Shown here: positions 10,484-19,650 of the stretch, piece after piece
How positions within the stretch are numbered: position 1 is the stretch's first letter
Layout of the letters: each line of letters opens with the position of its first letter
NCBI RefSeq assembly: GCF_020523625.1
Contig: NZ_JAJAQH010000006.1
Span: 496,001 to 560,000, forward strand
Reading direction: 5' to 3'
DNA length: 64,000 bases
Source: Methylovorus menthalis
GTDB lineage: Bacteria; Pseudomonadota; Gammaproteobacteria; Burkholderiales; Methylophilaceae
Notes under the pieces: model-generated
Told to the model about the DNA's origin: nothing
Database searches by the model: none
What the model saw: only the letters and a program-made list of their open reading frames with translations
Translations under genes and position numbers: made by a program

Positions 10484-10936
10484 ATGGGTGCCTGGTCAGA
10501 CAAGCTTGCATTACTCGTGGTGACATTGTGGGTAGGTGCACTATGGGCGGTGGGTTATCTGGTAGCCCCCACGCTGTTCAGCACCTTATCTGATCGTCAG
10601 CTGGCAGGTAGCCTGGCAGGAAAAATGTTTACGCTGGTCGCCTATATTGGCGTTGGCAGTGCGTTTTACCTGCTGATACACCGCCTGGCGAATTTTGGTA
10701 CCACCGCGCTGAAACAAGGCTTTTTCTGGGCTGTGGTTGTCATGCTGATTCTGACGCTGTTCGGCCACTTTGGTATCCAGCCGCTGATTGCGCAGCTCAA
10801 GGCGCAAGCCATGCCTGCTGATGTGATGCATAGTATTTTTGCCAGCCGTTTCAAGGCCTGGCACGGCGTTGCCAGTATTGCATATCTGATTGAAAGCCTG
10901 CTGGGTCTGGTGCTGGTGCTCAAGGCCAGAGAGTAA
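10484..10936 (+). CDS. DUF4149 family membrane protein
   Basis: A 150-aa inner-membrane protein with four hydrophobic segments (about 7-30, 47-66, 78-100 and 124-146) and the family features LWVGALWAVGYLVAPTLF near the N terminus and a late RFKAWHGVASIAYLIESLLGL. The DUF4149/TMEM205-like family has no established biochemical function. Position between greA and yhbY is usual in betaproteobacteria. It is most likely translated from the greA transcript. Confidence 0.85.
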   Translation: MGAWSDKLALLVVTLWVGALWAVGYLVAPTLFSTLSDRQLAGSLAGKMFTLVAYIGVGSAFYLLIHRLANFGTTALKQGFFWAVVVMLILTLFGHFGIQPLIAQLKAQAMPADVMHSIFASRFKAWHGVASIAYLIESLLGLVLVLKARE

Positions 10937-10965
10937 TGTCCGGCCTCGGTCCCAAAACGGCCTGA

Positions 10966-11259
10966 TCAGGCGAAACTGATTTTCGGATTCTCGCCCTGGC
11001 GATAAATCACCAGTTGCTTGCCGATGTGGTGAACGGCAGTGGCATTGGTTTTTTCGCAGATTTCTTGCAGCATGCTGACGCGGGCTGCCCGATCATCCCC
11101 GAATACCTTGATCTTGATCAGTTCGTGCGCTTTCAAGCTGACTTCGATTTCCTTGAGGACGGTTTCAGTCAGGCCATTGTTGCCTATCATCACAACTGGA
11201 TTCAGGTTGTGACCCAATGCGCGCAGATGGCTAATTTGTTTGGAGTTCAGTTCAGGCAT
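10966..11259 (-). CDS. yhbY: Ribosome-assembly RNA-binding protein YhbY
   Basis: A 97-aa CRS1/YhbY (CRM) domain protein that associates with pre-50S particles. It shows the family fingerprint LRALGHNLNPVVMIGNNGLTE-like N terminus, the helix LKAHELIKIKVFGDD, and the RNA-binding loop HHIGKQLVIYRQ at the end. It is divergent from rlmE across 117 bases, the same pairing seen in E. coli (yhbY/rlmE-ftsH). Confidence 0.95.
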   Translation of the reverse strand: MPELNSKQISHLRALGHNLNPVVMIGNNGLTETVLKEIEVSLKAHELIKIKVFGDDRAARVSMLQEICEKTNATAVHHIGKQLVIYRQGENPKISFA

Positions 11260-11376
11260 ATCATCTCGTGATGTTGGCGGAATACACGCTCCATCCAGAG
11301 GGTATCCCTTTGATTCAAAAAGGCCCGCAGTCTATCACATGCCACCATTCCTACCAAGAAGTACTATTCTTACACC

Positions 11377-12000
11377 ATGAAAAGAACCAGAACCAGCAAG
11401 GGCTGGATGCAGGAACATGTCAACGATGAGTTCGTGAAGCGGGCGCAACGTGATGGCTATCGTGCGCGTGCCGCCTACAAGCTCATGGAGATTGATGACA
11501 AGGATCAGCTGATCAAGCCAGGCATGACCATTGTTGACCTGGGAGCAACCCCCGGTAGCTGGTCGCAAGTGGCGGTGCAACGACTTAAAGGGCAAGGCCG
11601 CATTATTGCTCTGGATTTGCTGGAAATGGCCGCGATCCCCGGTGTGGACTTTATCCAGGGCGATTTCCGTGAAGACGCTGTGCTGCTGCAGTTGGAAGAA
11701 AAATTAAATAATCGTCCGATAGACCTTGTAATTGCCGACATGGCCCCAAATATATCCGGTATCAGTTCTGTCGATCAGGCGAATGCTGCTTACCTGACGG
11801 AACTAGCACTGGAATTCAGCCTGAAATGGCTGAAACCGGGGGGTAATTTTCTGGTCAAAGTTTTTATCGGCTCGGGTTTTGACGAGATTATTAAAACCAT
11901 GCGGCTCGGGTTCGATAAGGTGGTGACCCGAAAACCAAAGGCCTCTCGTGATCGTAGCAGTGAAGTCTATTTACTCGGATTGAAGCGCAAAGCCGATTGA
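11377..12000 (+). CDS. rlmE: 23S rRNA (uridine-2552-2'-O)-methyltransferase
   Basis: SAM-dependent methyltransferase for U2552 in late 50S assembly (FtsJ/RrmJ). The 207-aa protein has the SAM motif VDLGATPGSWSQVA (about 49-62), the K-D-K-E tetrad elements RAAYKLMEID, DLVIADMAPN, GGNFLVKVFIG, and SSEVYLLGL at the end. Start ATG 11377. ftsH follows after 73 bases as in most proteobacteria. Confidence 0.97.
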   Translation: MKRTRTSKGWMQEHVNDEFVKRAQRDGYRARAAYKLMEIDDKDQLIKPGMTIVDLGATPGSWSQVAVQRLKGQGRIIALDLLEMAAIPGVDFIQGDFREDAVLLQLEEKLNNRPIDLVIADMAPNISGISSVDQANAAYLTELALEFSLKWLKPGGNFLVKVFIGSGFDEIIKTMRLGFDKVVTRKPKASRDRSSEVYLLGLKRKAD

Positions 12001-12073
12001 TTGGCGCCTGCGCAAGCGATCAAAATAGGTTTAGAATGAAGTTTGCTGCCTTTATTTAGTTAAGGATGTGATT

Positions 12074-13969
12074 TTGAACAACATCGTCAAGAATATTGCA
12101 ATTTGGGTGATTGTCGCCCTGGTGCTGATGACTGTCTTCAACCAGTTTGGCTCCAAGACCACCGCCGACAGTCAGGTCGTCTACTCGCAATTCATCGACC
12201 AGGTTAAACAAGGCCAGATTGCCAAAGTGACTATAGAAGGCCGCGTATTGCGCGGTGTCACCAACGAAGGCCGCAAATTCAATACCTATGCGCCTTCTGA
12301 CCCATGGCTGGTGTCCGATCTGCTGAAGAATAACGTCACCGTTGAAGCCAAGCCGGACGAAGAGCCATCCTTGCTCATGAATATTTTCGTGTCATGGTTC
12401 CCCATGCTGCTGCTGATTGGCGTCTGGGTATTCTTCATGCGCCAGATGCAAGGCGGCGGCAAAGGCGGTGCTTTTTCTTTCGGCAAGAGCAAGGCACGTC
12501 AGCTGGATGAAGCCTCCAACCAGACCACATTTGCCGATGTCGCAGGTTGTGATGAAGCCAAGGAAGAAGTTTCCGAGCTGGTCGAATTCCTGCGTGATCC
12601 TACCAAGTTCCAGAAACTGGGCGGCCGTATTCCCCGCGGCGTATTGATGGTGGGCCCTCCAGGTACTGGTAAAACCTTGCTAGCCAAGGCCATTGCCGGT
12701 GAAGCCAAGGTACCTTTCTTCACTATTTCGGGTTCCGATTTTGTCGAGATGTTCGTTGGTGTGGGCGCAGCCCGTGTACGTGACATGTTTGAGCAAGCCA
12801 AGAAAGCCGCGCCTTGCATCATCTTCATTGATGAAATTGATGCCGTAGGTCGCCATCGTGGTGCTGGTACAGGTGGTGGCAACGATGAGCGCGAGCAGAC
12901 ACTTAACCAGATGCTGGTCGAGATGGACGGCTTTGAGCCTAATTCAGGCGTGATTGTGATTGCCGCAACCAACCGTGCCGATGTGCTGGACAAGGCATTG
13001 CTGCGCCCAGGCCGTTTTGACCGTCAAGTCATGGTGGGGCTGCCGGATATTCGCGGCCGTGAGCAAATCCTGATGGTGCATATGCGCAAGGTGCCGATTG
13101 ATGCGGATGTGAAGGCCGATATCATTGCCCGTGGAACCCCTGGTTTCTCCGGTGCGGATCTTGCCAATCTGGTCAATGAAGCGGCCTTGTTTGCCGCGCG
13201 CCGCAATAAGCGCACGGTGGATATGCAGGATTTTGAAGATGCCAAGGACAAGATTTTCATGGGTCCCGAGCGCAAGTCCATGGTCATGCGTGAAGAAGAA
13301 CGCCGCAATACGGCTTACCACGAGTCCGGCCATGCAGTGGTAGCCAAGCTGCTGCCCAAGGCTGATCCGGTGCACAAAGTCACCATCATGCCGCGCGGTT
13401 GGGCCTTGGGTCTGACTTGGCAGCTGCCAGAGCATGATCGCATCAGCAACTACAAGGACAAGATGCTGGAAGAAATTTCCATCCTGTTCGGTGGCCGTAT
13501 TGCTGAAGAAATCTTCATGCATCAGATGTCCACCGGTGCTTCGAACGACTTTGAACGTGCCACCAAGATGGCCCGTGACATGGTAACGCGCTTTGGTATG
13601 TCTGATACCCTGGGCACCATGGTGTACGTGGATAATGATCAGGATTCGATGTTTGGCCGCATGTCAGCCAAAACCGTTTCCGAAGCTACACAACAAAAGG
13701 TGGATTCTGAAATCCGTCGTATTCTGGATGAGCAATATGCGGTTGCACGCAAGCTGCTGGAAGACAACCGCGACAAGGTGGAAGCCATGACCGCTGCGCT
13801 GCTGGAGTGGGAGACCATTGATGCAGAGCAGATCAACGACATCATGGCGGGTAATGCACCACGTCCACCCAAGGTATTGCCTACGGTGAACCGGCACACC
13901 GCCAGTGATACTGGCAGCTCTGGCCCAACGGCAACACCTGCACCACAACCTGCGGCCAAGTCCGAATAG
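12074..13969 (+). CDS. ftsH: ATP-dependent zinc metalloprotease FtsH
   Basis: Membrane-anchored AAA+ protease that extracts and degrades membrane and short-lived cytosolic proteins. Two N-terminal membrane helices (about 8-24 and 100-120) flank a periplasmic domain. The AAA module has Walker A GPPGTGKT (about 194-201), Walker [12 protein letters not shown] and the second region of homology ([10 protein letters not shown]). The zinc site is HESGH near 416-420. The likely start is TTG 12074, seven bases after a TAAGGA ribosome site; an in-frame GTG at 12068 lies too close to that site. The C-terminal 30 residues are Pro/Ala/Thr-rich. A terminator follows. Confidence 0.98.
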   Translation: MNNIVKNIAIWVIVALVLMTVFNQFGSKTTADSQVVYSQFIDQVKQGQIAKVTIEGRVLRGVTNEGRKFNTYAPSDPWLVSDLLKNNVTVEAKPDEEPSLLMNIFVSWFPMLLLIGVWVFFMRQMQGGGKGGAFSFGKSKARQLDEASNQTTFADVAGCDEAKEEVSELVEFLRDPTKFQKLGGRIPRGVLMVGPPGTGKTLLAKAIAGEAKVPFFTISGSDFVEMFVGVGAARVRDMFEQAKKAAPCIIFIDEIDAVGRHRGAGTGGGNDEREQTLNQMLVEMDGFEPNSGVIVIAATNRADVLDKALLRPGRFDRQVMVGLPDIRGREQILMVHMRKVPIDADVKADIIARGTPGFSGADLANLVNEAALFAARRNKRTVDMQDFEDAKDKIFMGPERKSMVMREEERRNTAYHESGHAVVAKLLPKADPVHKVTIMPRGWALGLTWQLPEHDRISNYKDKMLEEISILFGGRIAEEIFMHQMSTGASNDFERATKMARDMVTRFGMSDTLGTMVYVDNDQDSMFGRMSAKTVSEATQQKVDSEIRRILDEQYAVARKLLEDNRDKVEAMTAALLEWETIDAEQINDIMAGNAPRPPKVLPTVNRHTASDTGSSGPTATPAPQPAAKSE

Positions 13970-13984
13970 TTTCCCTTCACTGTC

Positions 13985-14028
13985 AAAGCCATATTCTTCG
14001 CAAGTAGAATATGGCTTTCTTATTTTTT
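13985..14028 (+). terminator. Terminator after ftsH
   Basis: A 13-bp stem (aaagccatattct / agaatatggcttt, 13985-14018) with an 8-base loop is followed by a T-rich tail (cttattttttag). It ends just before the folP ATG at 14034. Confidence 0.85.
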
Positions 14029-14033
14029 AGCTT

Positions 14034-14855
14034 ATGAAATTTATCTGCGGTCGTTATCAGCTTGATCTTTCCCGTCCCCATGTCATGGGCATCGTCAATG
14101 TCACACCAGATTCCTTTTCGGATGGTGGCAAATTCTCTTCTACTGAGCTCGCGGTGGCGCATGCCATGGAGCTGGTAGAGCAGGGTGCGGACATTCTGGA
14201 TATAGGCGGTGAATCTACACGCCCCGGGGCAACGCCAGTCTCACTGGAAGATGAGCTCCAGCGGGTATTGCCTGTGATCGAGCAATTGGCAAAGCGCGTG
14301 GATGTGCCACTTTCCATTGATACCTATAAACCTGAAGTCATGCGGGCGGCCATCGCTGCTGGGGCCGATATCGTGAATGATGTCAGGGCCTTGCAGGAGC
14401 CAAGTGCGCTGGAGATTGTGGCAGCAAGCAATGCAGGTGTTTGCCTGATGCATATGAAAGGCACGCCGCAAACCATGCAGCTGGAACCACAATATGATGA
14501 TGTGGTGGCCGAGGTTTCCGGTTTCCTGCAAGCTCGCTTGCAGGCTGCTCAGGCAGCCGGGATAGCAGCAGAGCGCATCACGCTGGATCCGGGTTTTGGT
14601 TTCGGCAAGCGTACTGTGCATAATATTGCCCTGCTGCAGCAATTACCTGTGTTGATGGCACTGGGGTATCCTTTACTGGTCGGGCTTTCGCGCAAATCTG
14701 TCCTGGGTAAAATTACGGGAGAGGATGTCGACTCCCGCCTTTATGCCAGTCTGGCGGCATCCGTGATTGCCACCATGAAAGGGGCTGCCATTGTGCGGGT
14801 ACATGATGTCAAGGCAACCGCCGAGGCGCTGAAGGTGGTGGCAGCCGTACGCTGA
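14034..14855 (+). CDS. folP: Dihydropteroate synthase
   Basis: Condenses p-aminobenzoate with the pterin pyrophosphate in folate synthesis; target of sulfonamides. The 273-aa TIM-barrel protein shows the signatures MGIVNVTPDSFSDGG (about 20-34), DIGGESTRPGA (62-72), PLSIDTYKPEV, DPGFGFGKR and the pterin-pyrophosphate loop VGLSRKS. No sulfonamide-resistance insertion is visible. Its ATG follows the ftsH terminator by six bases; glmM is 108 bases downstream. Confidence 0.97.
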   Translation: MKFICGRYQLDLSRPHVMGIVNVTPDSFSDGGKFSSTELAVAHAMELVEQGADILDIGGESTRPGATPVSLEDELQRVLPVIEQLAKRVDVPLSIDTYKPEVMRAAIAAGADIVNDVRALQEPSALEIVAASNAGVCLMHMKGTPQTMQLEPQYDDVVAEVSGFLQARLQAAQAAGIAAERITLDPGFGFGKRTVHNIALLQQLPVLMALGYPLLVGLSRKSVLGKITGEDVDSRLYASLAASVIATMKGAAIVRVHDVKATAEALKVVAAVR

Positions 14856-14963
14856 TCTGCACGCTGGATCAGTCGTGTCTCAGGTCTGGCTATAAAGTAT
14901 CCATGCGAGAAGCATGTTTCGCGATGACGTTTTGCATGAGTCAAGTTTTTGAAAGTTTAGGGA

Positions 14964-16322
14964 ATGACAAGAAAATATTTTGGTACCGATGGCATACGTG
15001 GACGTGTAGGGGAAGCACCTATCACGCCGGATTTTGTCATGCGATTGGGCTATGCCGCTGGACGGGTACTGACAGGCCTGGATAGTCACCTGGCAAAAGA
15101 TGCCCACCCCACCGTACTGATCGGTAAAGACACGCGGATTTCAGGTTACATGCTGGAGTCCGCCTTGCAGGCAGGGTTGTCTGCCGCGGGCGTGGATGTG
15201 TTGCTGACTGGCCCTATGCCAACGCCAGCCGTGGCGTATCTGACCCGTGCCTTGCGCGCGCAGGCGGGCATTGTGATTTCTGCCTCGCATAATCCATTTG
15301 AAGATAATGGCATCAAGTTTTTCTCCGCTGAGGGCACCAAGTTGCCGGATGATATTGAGCTGGCGATTGAAGCTGCGCTGGATCAGCCATTACAGGTGAT
15401 GCCCTCGGCAAGCCTGGGCAAAGCCAAGCGCATCACGGATGCAGCTGGCCGCTATATTGAATTCTGCAAGAGCACATTTCCTTCCGCGCTGGATTTGCGT
15501 GGTCTGCGCATTGTGCTTGATTGTGCCAATGGCGCTACCTATCACGTAGCCCCGCCGGTATTTCATGAACTGGGCGCCGAGATTGTGACCATCGGTTATC
15601 AGCCAGATGGCCTTAATATCAACCTCGACTGTGGTTCTACCCACCCGCAAGCCCTGTGCCGCGCTGTGATTGAACACAAGGCGGATCTGGGCATTGCGTT
15701 TGATGGCGATGGTGACCGTGTGGTGATGGTGGATAGCCAAGGCCGCCTGCTGGATGGTGACCAGTTGCTCTATATCATTGCCATGCAGCGCAAGCAGCGC
15801 GGTCGCCTTGCCGGTGGCGTGGTCGGTACACTGATGACCAATCTGGCCCTCGAGCATGCGCTGGCAAAGGCCGATATTCCGTTCCTGCGAGCCAAGGTCG
15901 GTGATCGATATGTACTGGAGTTGCTCAATGAGCAGGATTGGGAGCTGGGCGGTGAGAACTCCGGCCATATCCTCTGCCTGGATAAACACAGCAGCGGCGA
16001 CGGCATTATTGCCGCCTTGCAGGTGCTGCATGCCATGCGCACCGCCGAGTGCAGCCTGGATACACTCGGTGCAGGCCTCACCCTGTATCCGCAGGTGTTG
16101 ATCAACGTCAAGGTCGCTGGCAAAGTCGATTTGGCGGCACAGCCTGCCATTCAGCAAGCGGTGGCAGATGCAGAGCAGCAATTGCAGGGGCGTGGCCGTG
16201 TGCTGTTGCGCCCATCGGGCACCGAGCCCAAAATCCGCGTGATGGTAGAAGGCGAAGATGGTGCTCTGGTGCAGCAACTGGCTGAGAATATTGCCGCTGT
16301 TGTGCAAACCCAGTTGGCCTGA
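14964..16322 (+). CDS. glmM: Phosphoglucosamine mutase
   Basis: Interconverts glucosamine-6-P and glucosamine-1-P for UDP-GlcNAc, peptidoglycan and LPS. The 452-aa alpha-D-phosphohexomutase has the phosphoserine loop [12 protein letters not shown] (active Ser at residue 108), the metal loop DGDGDRV, the sugar loop GGENSGH and the phosphate-binding [11 protein letters not shown] near the C terminus. Start ATG 14964. The folP-glmM order is conserved. Two hairpins follow (16340 and 16376). Confidence 0.97.
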   Translation: MTRKYFGTDGIRGRVGEAPITPDFVMRLGYAAGRVLTGLDSHLAKDAHPTVLIGKDTRISGYMLESALQAGLSAAGVDVLLTGPMPTPAVAYLTRALRAQAGIVISASHNPFEDNGIKFFSAEGTKLPDDIELAIEAALDQPLQVMPSASLGKAKRITDAAGRYIEFCKSTFPSALDLRGLRIVLDCANGATYHVAPPVFHELGAEIVTIGYQPDGLNINLDCGSTHPQALCRAVIEHKADLGIAFDGDGDRVVMVDSQGRLLDGDQLLYIIAMQRKQRGRLAGGVVGTLMTNLALEHALAKADIPFLRAKVGDRYVLELLNEQDWELGGENSGHILCLDKHSSGDGIIAALQVLHAMRTAECSLDTLGAGLTLYPQVLINVKVAGKVDLAAQPAIQQAVADAEQQLQGRGRVLLRPSGTEPKIRVMVEGEDGALVQQLAENIAAVVQTQLA

Positions 16323-16339
16323 TTAGCGTTGATTTAATT

Positions 16340-16373
16340 ACCGACATGCAGTCATCTGCATGTCGGTTTGTTT
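16340..16373 (+). terminator. Terminator after glmM
   Basis: A perfect 12-bp stem (accgacatgcag / ctgcatgtcggt) with loop tcat at 16340-16367 is followed by ttgttt. Confidence 0.85.
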
Positions 16374-16375
16374 CC

Positions 16376-16397
16376 GGCGCTGGCTTCTGCCAGCGCC
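16376..16397. repeat. Second hairpin behind the glmM terminator
   Basis: A perfect 9-bp GC-rich inverted repeat (ggcgctggc / gccagcgcc) with loop ttct, lacking a T tail. It could be a back-up termination or mRNA 3'-end structure. Confidence 0.5.
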
Positions 16398-16439
16398 ATG
16401 TGCTTTCCGATTATTCTCTGGTGATGATCAACGCATTTA

Positions 16440-16457
16440 CCGTCATCATCCCGTCAT
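16440..16457 (+). promoter_or_regulatory. Putative PhoB box upstream of the PAP2 phosphatase
   Basis: CCGTCAT-CATC-CCGTCAT: two heptamers with the conserved GTCAT core at the 11-bp spacing of PhoB sites (consensus CTGTCAT-N4-CTGTCAY). It ends 71 bases before the ATG at 16529, a distance similar to the box ahead of the porin at 32610. No clear -35 is seen, as expected for a PhoB-activated promoter. Confidence 0.65.
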
Positions 16458-16528
16458 ACTTGCATGACATGCTAGCCCACGTAAAACCAAGTTAAACCAT
16501 CATTAACCTCGGTGAAGTGGAGGTCAAC

Positions 16529-17062
16529 ATGCAAAGAATGAATCTGGTCATCAACCGTTTTAACGAAATAGATAGTCGCTTGTGCGTGCGTGCCAATCGC
16601 ACCTCACGCTTTATTGGCGTGCGGGTATTCTTCCGCCTGGTCAGTCGGCTGGGTGATGGTGTTTTCTGGTACACCGTCATGCTGGGCATTATATTGAGCC
16701 ACGGCACGGCCGGGCTTTTGCCAGCCCTGCACATGGCACTGGCCGGCTTGACCGGCACCTGCGTCTACAAATGGCTCAAGGGCAAGACCCTGCGTCCGCG
16801 GCCATATGAAGTGCATCAGGATATCTGGCTGACCGGCAAGCCGCTGGATCGCTTCAGCTTTCCATCCGGGCATACCTTGCATGCCGTGGCGTTCTGCACC
16901 GTCGGCCTGTTCTACTACCCGGCGCTGCTGCCCTTGCTGCTGCCGTTCACACTGATGGTCGCACTTTCACGTGTGGTGCTGGGCTTGCACTATCCCAGCG
17001 ATGTCTTGGCTGGGGCCGCCATAGGCGCCATGATCGCGATGATCTCTATCGCCATTGTTTAG
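16529..17062 (+). CDS. PAP2-family membrane phosphatase
   Basis: A 177-aa inner-membrane acid-phosphatase-fold protein. The three catalytic motifs are present: KGKTLRPRP (K-x6-RP), PSGHTLHA, and SRVVLGLHYPSDV (SR-x5-H-x3-D), embedded in several hydrophobic helices. Enzymes of this family dephosphorylate phosphatidate, undecaprenyl pyrophosphate or similar lipid phosphates; the sequence alone does not fix the substrate. The start at ATG 16529 has a GGAGG ribosome site at about 16519. A putative PhoB box lies just upstream, which suggests phosphate-limited expression. Confidence 0.9.
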   Translation: MQRMNLVINRFNEIDSRLCVRANRTSRFIGVRVFFRLVSRLGDGVFWYTVMLGIILSHGTAGLLPALHMALAGLTGTCVYKWLKGKTLRPRPYEVHQDIWLTGKPLDRFSFPSGHTLHAVAFCTVGLFYYPALLPLLLPFTLMVALSRVVLGLHYPSDVLAGAAIGAMIAMISIAIV

Positions 17063-17081
17063 CTGAGCAAGGTGTACGGAA

Positions 17082-18022
17082 TTAAAAAGCGGCGGCTTGT
17101 GCGCCGCTTTTTTTATGGTCGAGCATGCTTTTCGCCAGCAGCGCCTGGGCTCGCCATGCCCTTGGTGAGGCGCCAAACTTCAGCTTGAATGCCCGGCTGA
17201 ATTGCGATAAATCATTGAAACCCCATTTCATGGCGATGTCCGATACTGCCACGCCCATCAAGGCGGGATTGCTTAAATCCTGCTGGGTTTTCTCCAGTCG
17301 CCGCGTCCATACATAACGCATCAGCGAGCTCTGTTCTGCTGCCAGCAATTCATTGATGTAGCGCGACGATAAGCCGGTAGCCGCAGCCAACATGGAAGTA
17401 TCCAGCTGCGGGGGGGGAGCAGTTTTTCCACCTGGCTTTTGATGCTGAAAAGCGAGAGCGAGCGGCTACGCGACAGCTGACTGGCGGGCGGGCGTATCTG
17501 TTGCAATGCCAGCGTAAAAAGCTCGAGTGCATTTTCCGATAGCGCATCAAATGTGGTCTGGCTCATGGCTTGCGCCTCTGCCGAGCTGCTGCGTATGAAT
17601 TCCGCCGCCACTGCACCTATGCCGACATGTCCGGGAATGGTGCGGGCGGTGCAATGCTCAGCCCCTGCCAGCCGCTGCTCCAGCAGAACGCGTGGTATCG
17701 ATACCAGAAGCTTGGAGAACGGGCCAGGGCAGGTGATGCTGTGCGGGCGCGTGGCATCGTAGATTGTCATGTCCCCGGGCCGCAGGAACACCTCGCGCCC
17801 CGCTTGTTCGAGCAGGTATTCCCCAGACAATAGCACTACGCCGAGATAGGCATCATGGTTGGATTGCAAGGGCTTTTGCGGTAATCGGCTGAGCTTGATG
17901 CCATTGGAGCGTACTGAGGACAGCCGCAGTTTGTTCCAGGCATAAATATCCATTTCATTCAGCAGCGGGGCTTGTCGTGGCGGGGTGATGTCGACATGGG
18001 CATACTCGCGGCACCATGGCAT
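17082..18022 (-). pseudogene. AraC-family transcriptional regulator with a +1 frameshift in a G8 tract
   Basis: The N-terminal sensor region (AraC-binding type, with RPGDMTIYDATRPHSI) reads from about 18022 down to 17418, ending in VEKLLPP. The C-terminal double helix-turn-helix (AAATGLSSRYINELL, VSDIAMKWGFNDLSQFSRAFK, FGASPRAWR) reads in another frame from about 17400 to 17082. The two join at eight G's (17410-17417 on the plus strand); seven would restore one frame through ..LLPPQLDTSML... So the gene is broken by one extra base, or is phase-variable, or carries a sequencing error. The start could be ATG 18022 or ATG 17953. Repaired length would be about 290-310 aa, normal for the family. 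Confidence 0.8.
17084..17114. terminator. Bidirectional terminator between PAP2 gene and araC-type pseudogene
   Basis: An 11-bp stem (aaaaagcggcg at 17084-17094 / cgccgcttttt at 17102-17112) has A and T runs on its outer sides, so it can terminate the plus-strand PAP2 transcript and, at its very end, the minus-strand regulator. Confidence 0.8.
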
Positions 18023-18217
18023 GTGCGTTGGGCCATGGTGGTGGGCGCATTTACCAACTCCAGCCTGTTTTTGTTGATGGCGATTTTTCCGGTGCTGGAT
18101 AATCCCAATCAACCGCCACCGATGATATTCACCGCTTATCTGCTCGCCAGTGTATTGACCACCAGTTACGGCTTTGGCAAAGCGGCCGTGCTGGTGTTGC
18201 GCTCTACCTTCAAATAA
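17996..18217 (+). CDS. Possible small membrane protein
   Basis: A 73-residue reading frame divergent from the AraC-type gene. It has two hydrophobic segments (about WAMVVGAFTNSSLFLLMAIF, and MIFTAYLLASVLTTSYGFG) joined by a DNPNQPPP turn, ends in a basic RSTFK tail, and uses GC-rich third positions like real genes here. Starts at 17996 or 18035 are possible; ggggtgatgtcgac precedes the first. I do not recognise a family. It overlaps the regulator only if the latter starts at 18022. Confidence 0.5.
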   Translation: MGILAAPWHVRWAMVVGAFTNSSLFLLMAIFPVLDNPNQPPPMIFTAYLLASVLTTSYGFGKAAVLVLRSTFK

Positions 18218-18252
18218 TAGCCAGGTCCGAGGGTGTAGCGATACTGGCTGGG

Positions 18253-19101
18253 CTAATCTCCGGCCAGTTTGCTGAAATAACTGATGGGCGCGGGGTGCAG
18301 ATGCTCCAGATGCTGCCGGCAGGCGGCGCGCCAGGCATTCAGCTGCGCTGCATCTAGGTGGCGCAGCTCGGCCTCCCAATGCGGCTGTATGCCCTGCAGC
18401 ACGATATGGATATCCTGAATCGCCGTTTGGGTCTTGGCGATGTAATACACAAAATGCTTGAACACGCGTCTATCCAGCAGGCGCATGCTGCGATAGATCA
18501 TGCCTGGCAGTCGTGAAAAGCGCAGCAATCGGTCGGCCTTGCCCAGACGGCGCAAGGCTTTCTCGGTATGCTGTGGCTCACAGCCGAAGCTAGGGGAAAT
18601 AAAGGCGGCCAGCGTGTTCGCGTGGCGATCAAGCAGTTTGCCCGGGGTATGTGCCATCAAGGGCGCCAGGTGGGCGTCCATCGCCCATTCCGAGGCAATA
18701 TGGGTCACCATGCTGTTTTCCATCCACATGGCTTCATGCGCAGGCACAAAGTGGTTGTGTGCGATGACATCCACATACAAATGGCTGGCATAGCCTATGG
18801 CCATCGCGGTTTCTTCATCAGTGCGGGCGCGACTCAGCAGCAGGTAGGCGTGACGCCATTGGTGGGTTTCGCGGAAGGTGGGGGAAACCAGCGACAGATC
18901 CGGCAGGCATGCACCTGCCATCACCAGCTCGGGAAAACGTTGTATGGCGAGGCGCAGACGCGGGTCAAGCAATGGCATGGCCCAGACGAGTGAGTGGGCA
19001 AAATACAGGTGGGTGACCAGTCCCCAGGCATTGGCATCCTGTGATTGCAAAACCAGGGGCAAAAGCCAGAAGACCTTACCAAGATTTGCGTGCCTTTTCA
19101 T
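18253..19101 (-). CDS. Periplasmic zinc-dependent phospholipase C-like protein
   Basis: A 282-aa secreted protein with a signal peptide predicted to end at ANA (residue 25), so the mature protein begins with Trp26. In Bacillus-type zinc phospholipases C the N-terminal Trp itself binds zinc. Further ligand-like residues occur in the same order and nearly the same spacing: His36, Asp68, His80, His107-x3-Asp111-x5-His117 and His134-x3-Glu138. This supports a trinuclear zinc hydrolase that would cut phospholipids to diacylglycerol and a phosphorylated head group. Activity is inferred from fold only. A triple PhoB-like repeat lies immediately upstream (19136-19164), and dgkA is divergent across 146 bases. 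Confidence 0.8.
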   Translation of the reverse strand: MKRHANLGKVFWLLPLVLQSQDANAWGLVTHLYFAHSLVWAMPLLDPRLRLAIQRFPELVMAGACLPDLSLVSPTFRETHQWRHAYLLLSRARTDEETAMAIGYASHLYVDVIAHNHFVPAHEAMWMENSMVTHIASEWAMDAHLAPLMAHTPGKLLDRHANTLAAFISPSFGCEPQHTEKALRRLGKADRLLRFSRLPGMIYRSMRLLDRRVFKHFVYYIAKTQTAIQDIHIVLQGIQPHWEAELRHLDAAQLNAWRAACRQHLEHLHPAPISYFSKLAGD

Positions 19102-19135
19102 GCTGCCTAATGTCGCTTCAGGGCATGATGGCCTT

Positions 19136-19164
19136 GTGACAGTTATATGATTTTATTGTGACAC
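19136..19164 (-). promoter_or_regulatory. Putative triple PhoB box for the phospholipase gene
   Basis: On the minus strand three heptamers, GTGTCAC, AAATCAT and CTGTCAC, are separated by 4-base A/T spacers (AATA, ATAA), giving exact 11-bp periodicity. The last heptamer ends 35 bases from the start codon at 19101, so the -10 and a very short leader would fill the rest. Confidence 0.6.
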
Positions 19165-19247
19165 GGCTTTGCGTGCGTGCGGGTTTGTTATACTGCCGCG
19201 CTGATGTCTGTTACGCATCATTAATGATTGCACGTTAAGGAAAGCAC

Positions 19248-19616
19248 ATGGAAAGTCCATACAAGGGAAAAACCGGATTACGCCGCCTGATCAATGCATT
19301 CGGCTACTCCATGGCCGGGCTGAAGGCCGCCTATACCAATGAAGATGCCTTCCGCCAGGAAGTGTTGATGACCATAGTCCTCGTGCCATTGGCCTTGTAT
19401 CTGGGCGATGGCGGCGTTGCCAAGGCCGCCATGATCGCCAGTGTGTTGTTGGTGGTGATTGTCGAGCTGCTAAATTCTTCCATCGAAGCCACGGTGGATC
19501 GCATTTCCCTTGAAAACCACATGCTTGCCAAGCGCGCCAAGGATATCGGCAGTGCGGCGGTACTCATCAGCCTGATCAATCTGGCCGTGGTCTGGCTGCT
19601 GATTCTGCTGGGTTAA
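19248..19616 (+). CDS. dgkA: Diacylglycerol kinase
   Basis: A 122-aa integral membrane kinase that phosphorylates diacylglycerol to phosphatidate. Three membrane helices follow an amphipathic N terminus. Catalytic and substrate residues are in the block VVIVELLNSSIEATVDRI (about 66-83), with AKDIGSAAVLIS after it, as in E. coli DgkA. A GG-rich AAGGAAAGC ribosome site precedes ATG 19248. Placement next to a phospholipase C-like gene is suggestive, since DgkA would recycle its DAG product. Confidence 0.96.
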   Translation: MESPYKGKTGLRRLINAFGYSMAGLKAAYTNEDAFRQEVLMTIVLVPLALYLGDGGVAKAAMIASVLLVVIVELLNSSIEATVDRISLENHMLAKRAKDIGSAAVLISLINLAVVWLLILLG

Positions 19617-19650
19617 ACGCTTGATATCTCCCCAGCTGACCTGGCTTGCC

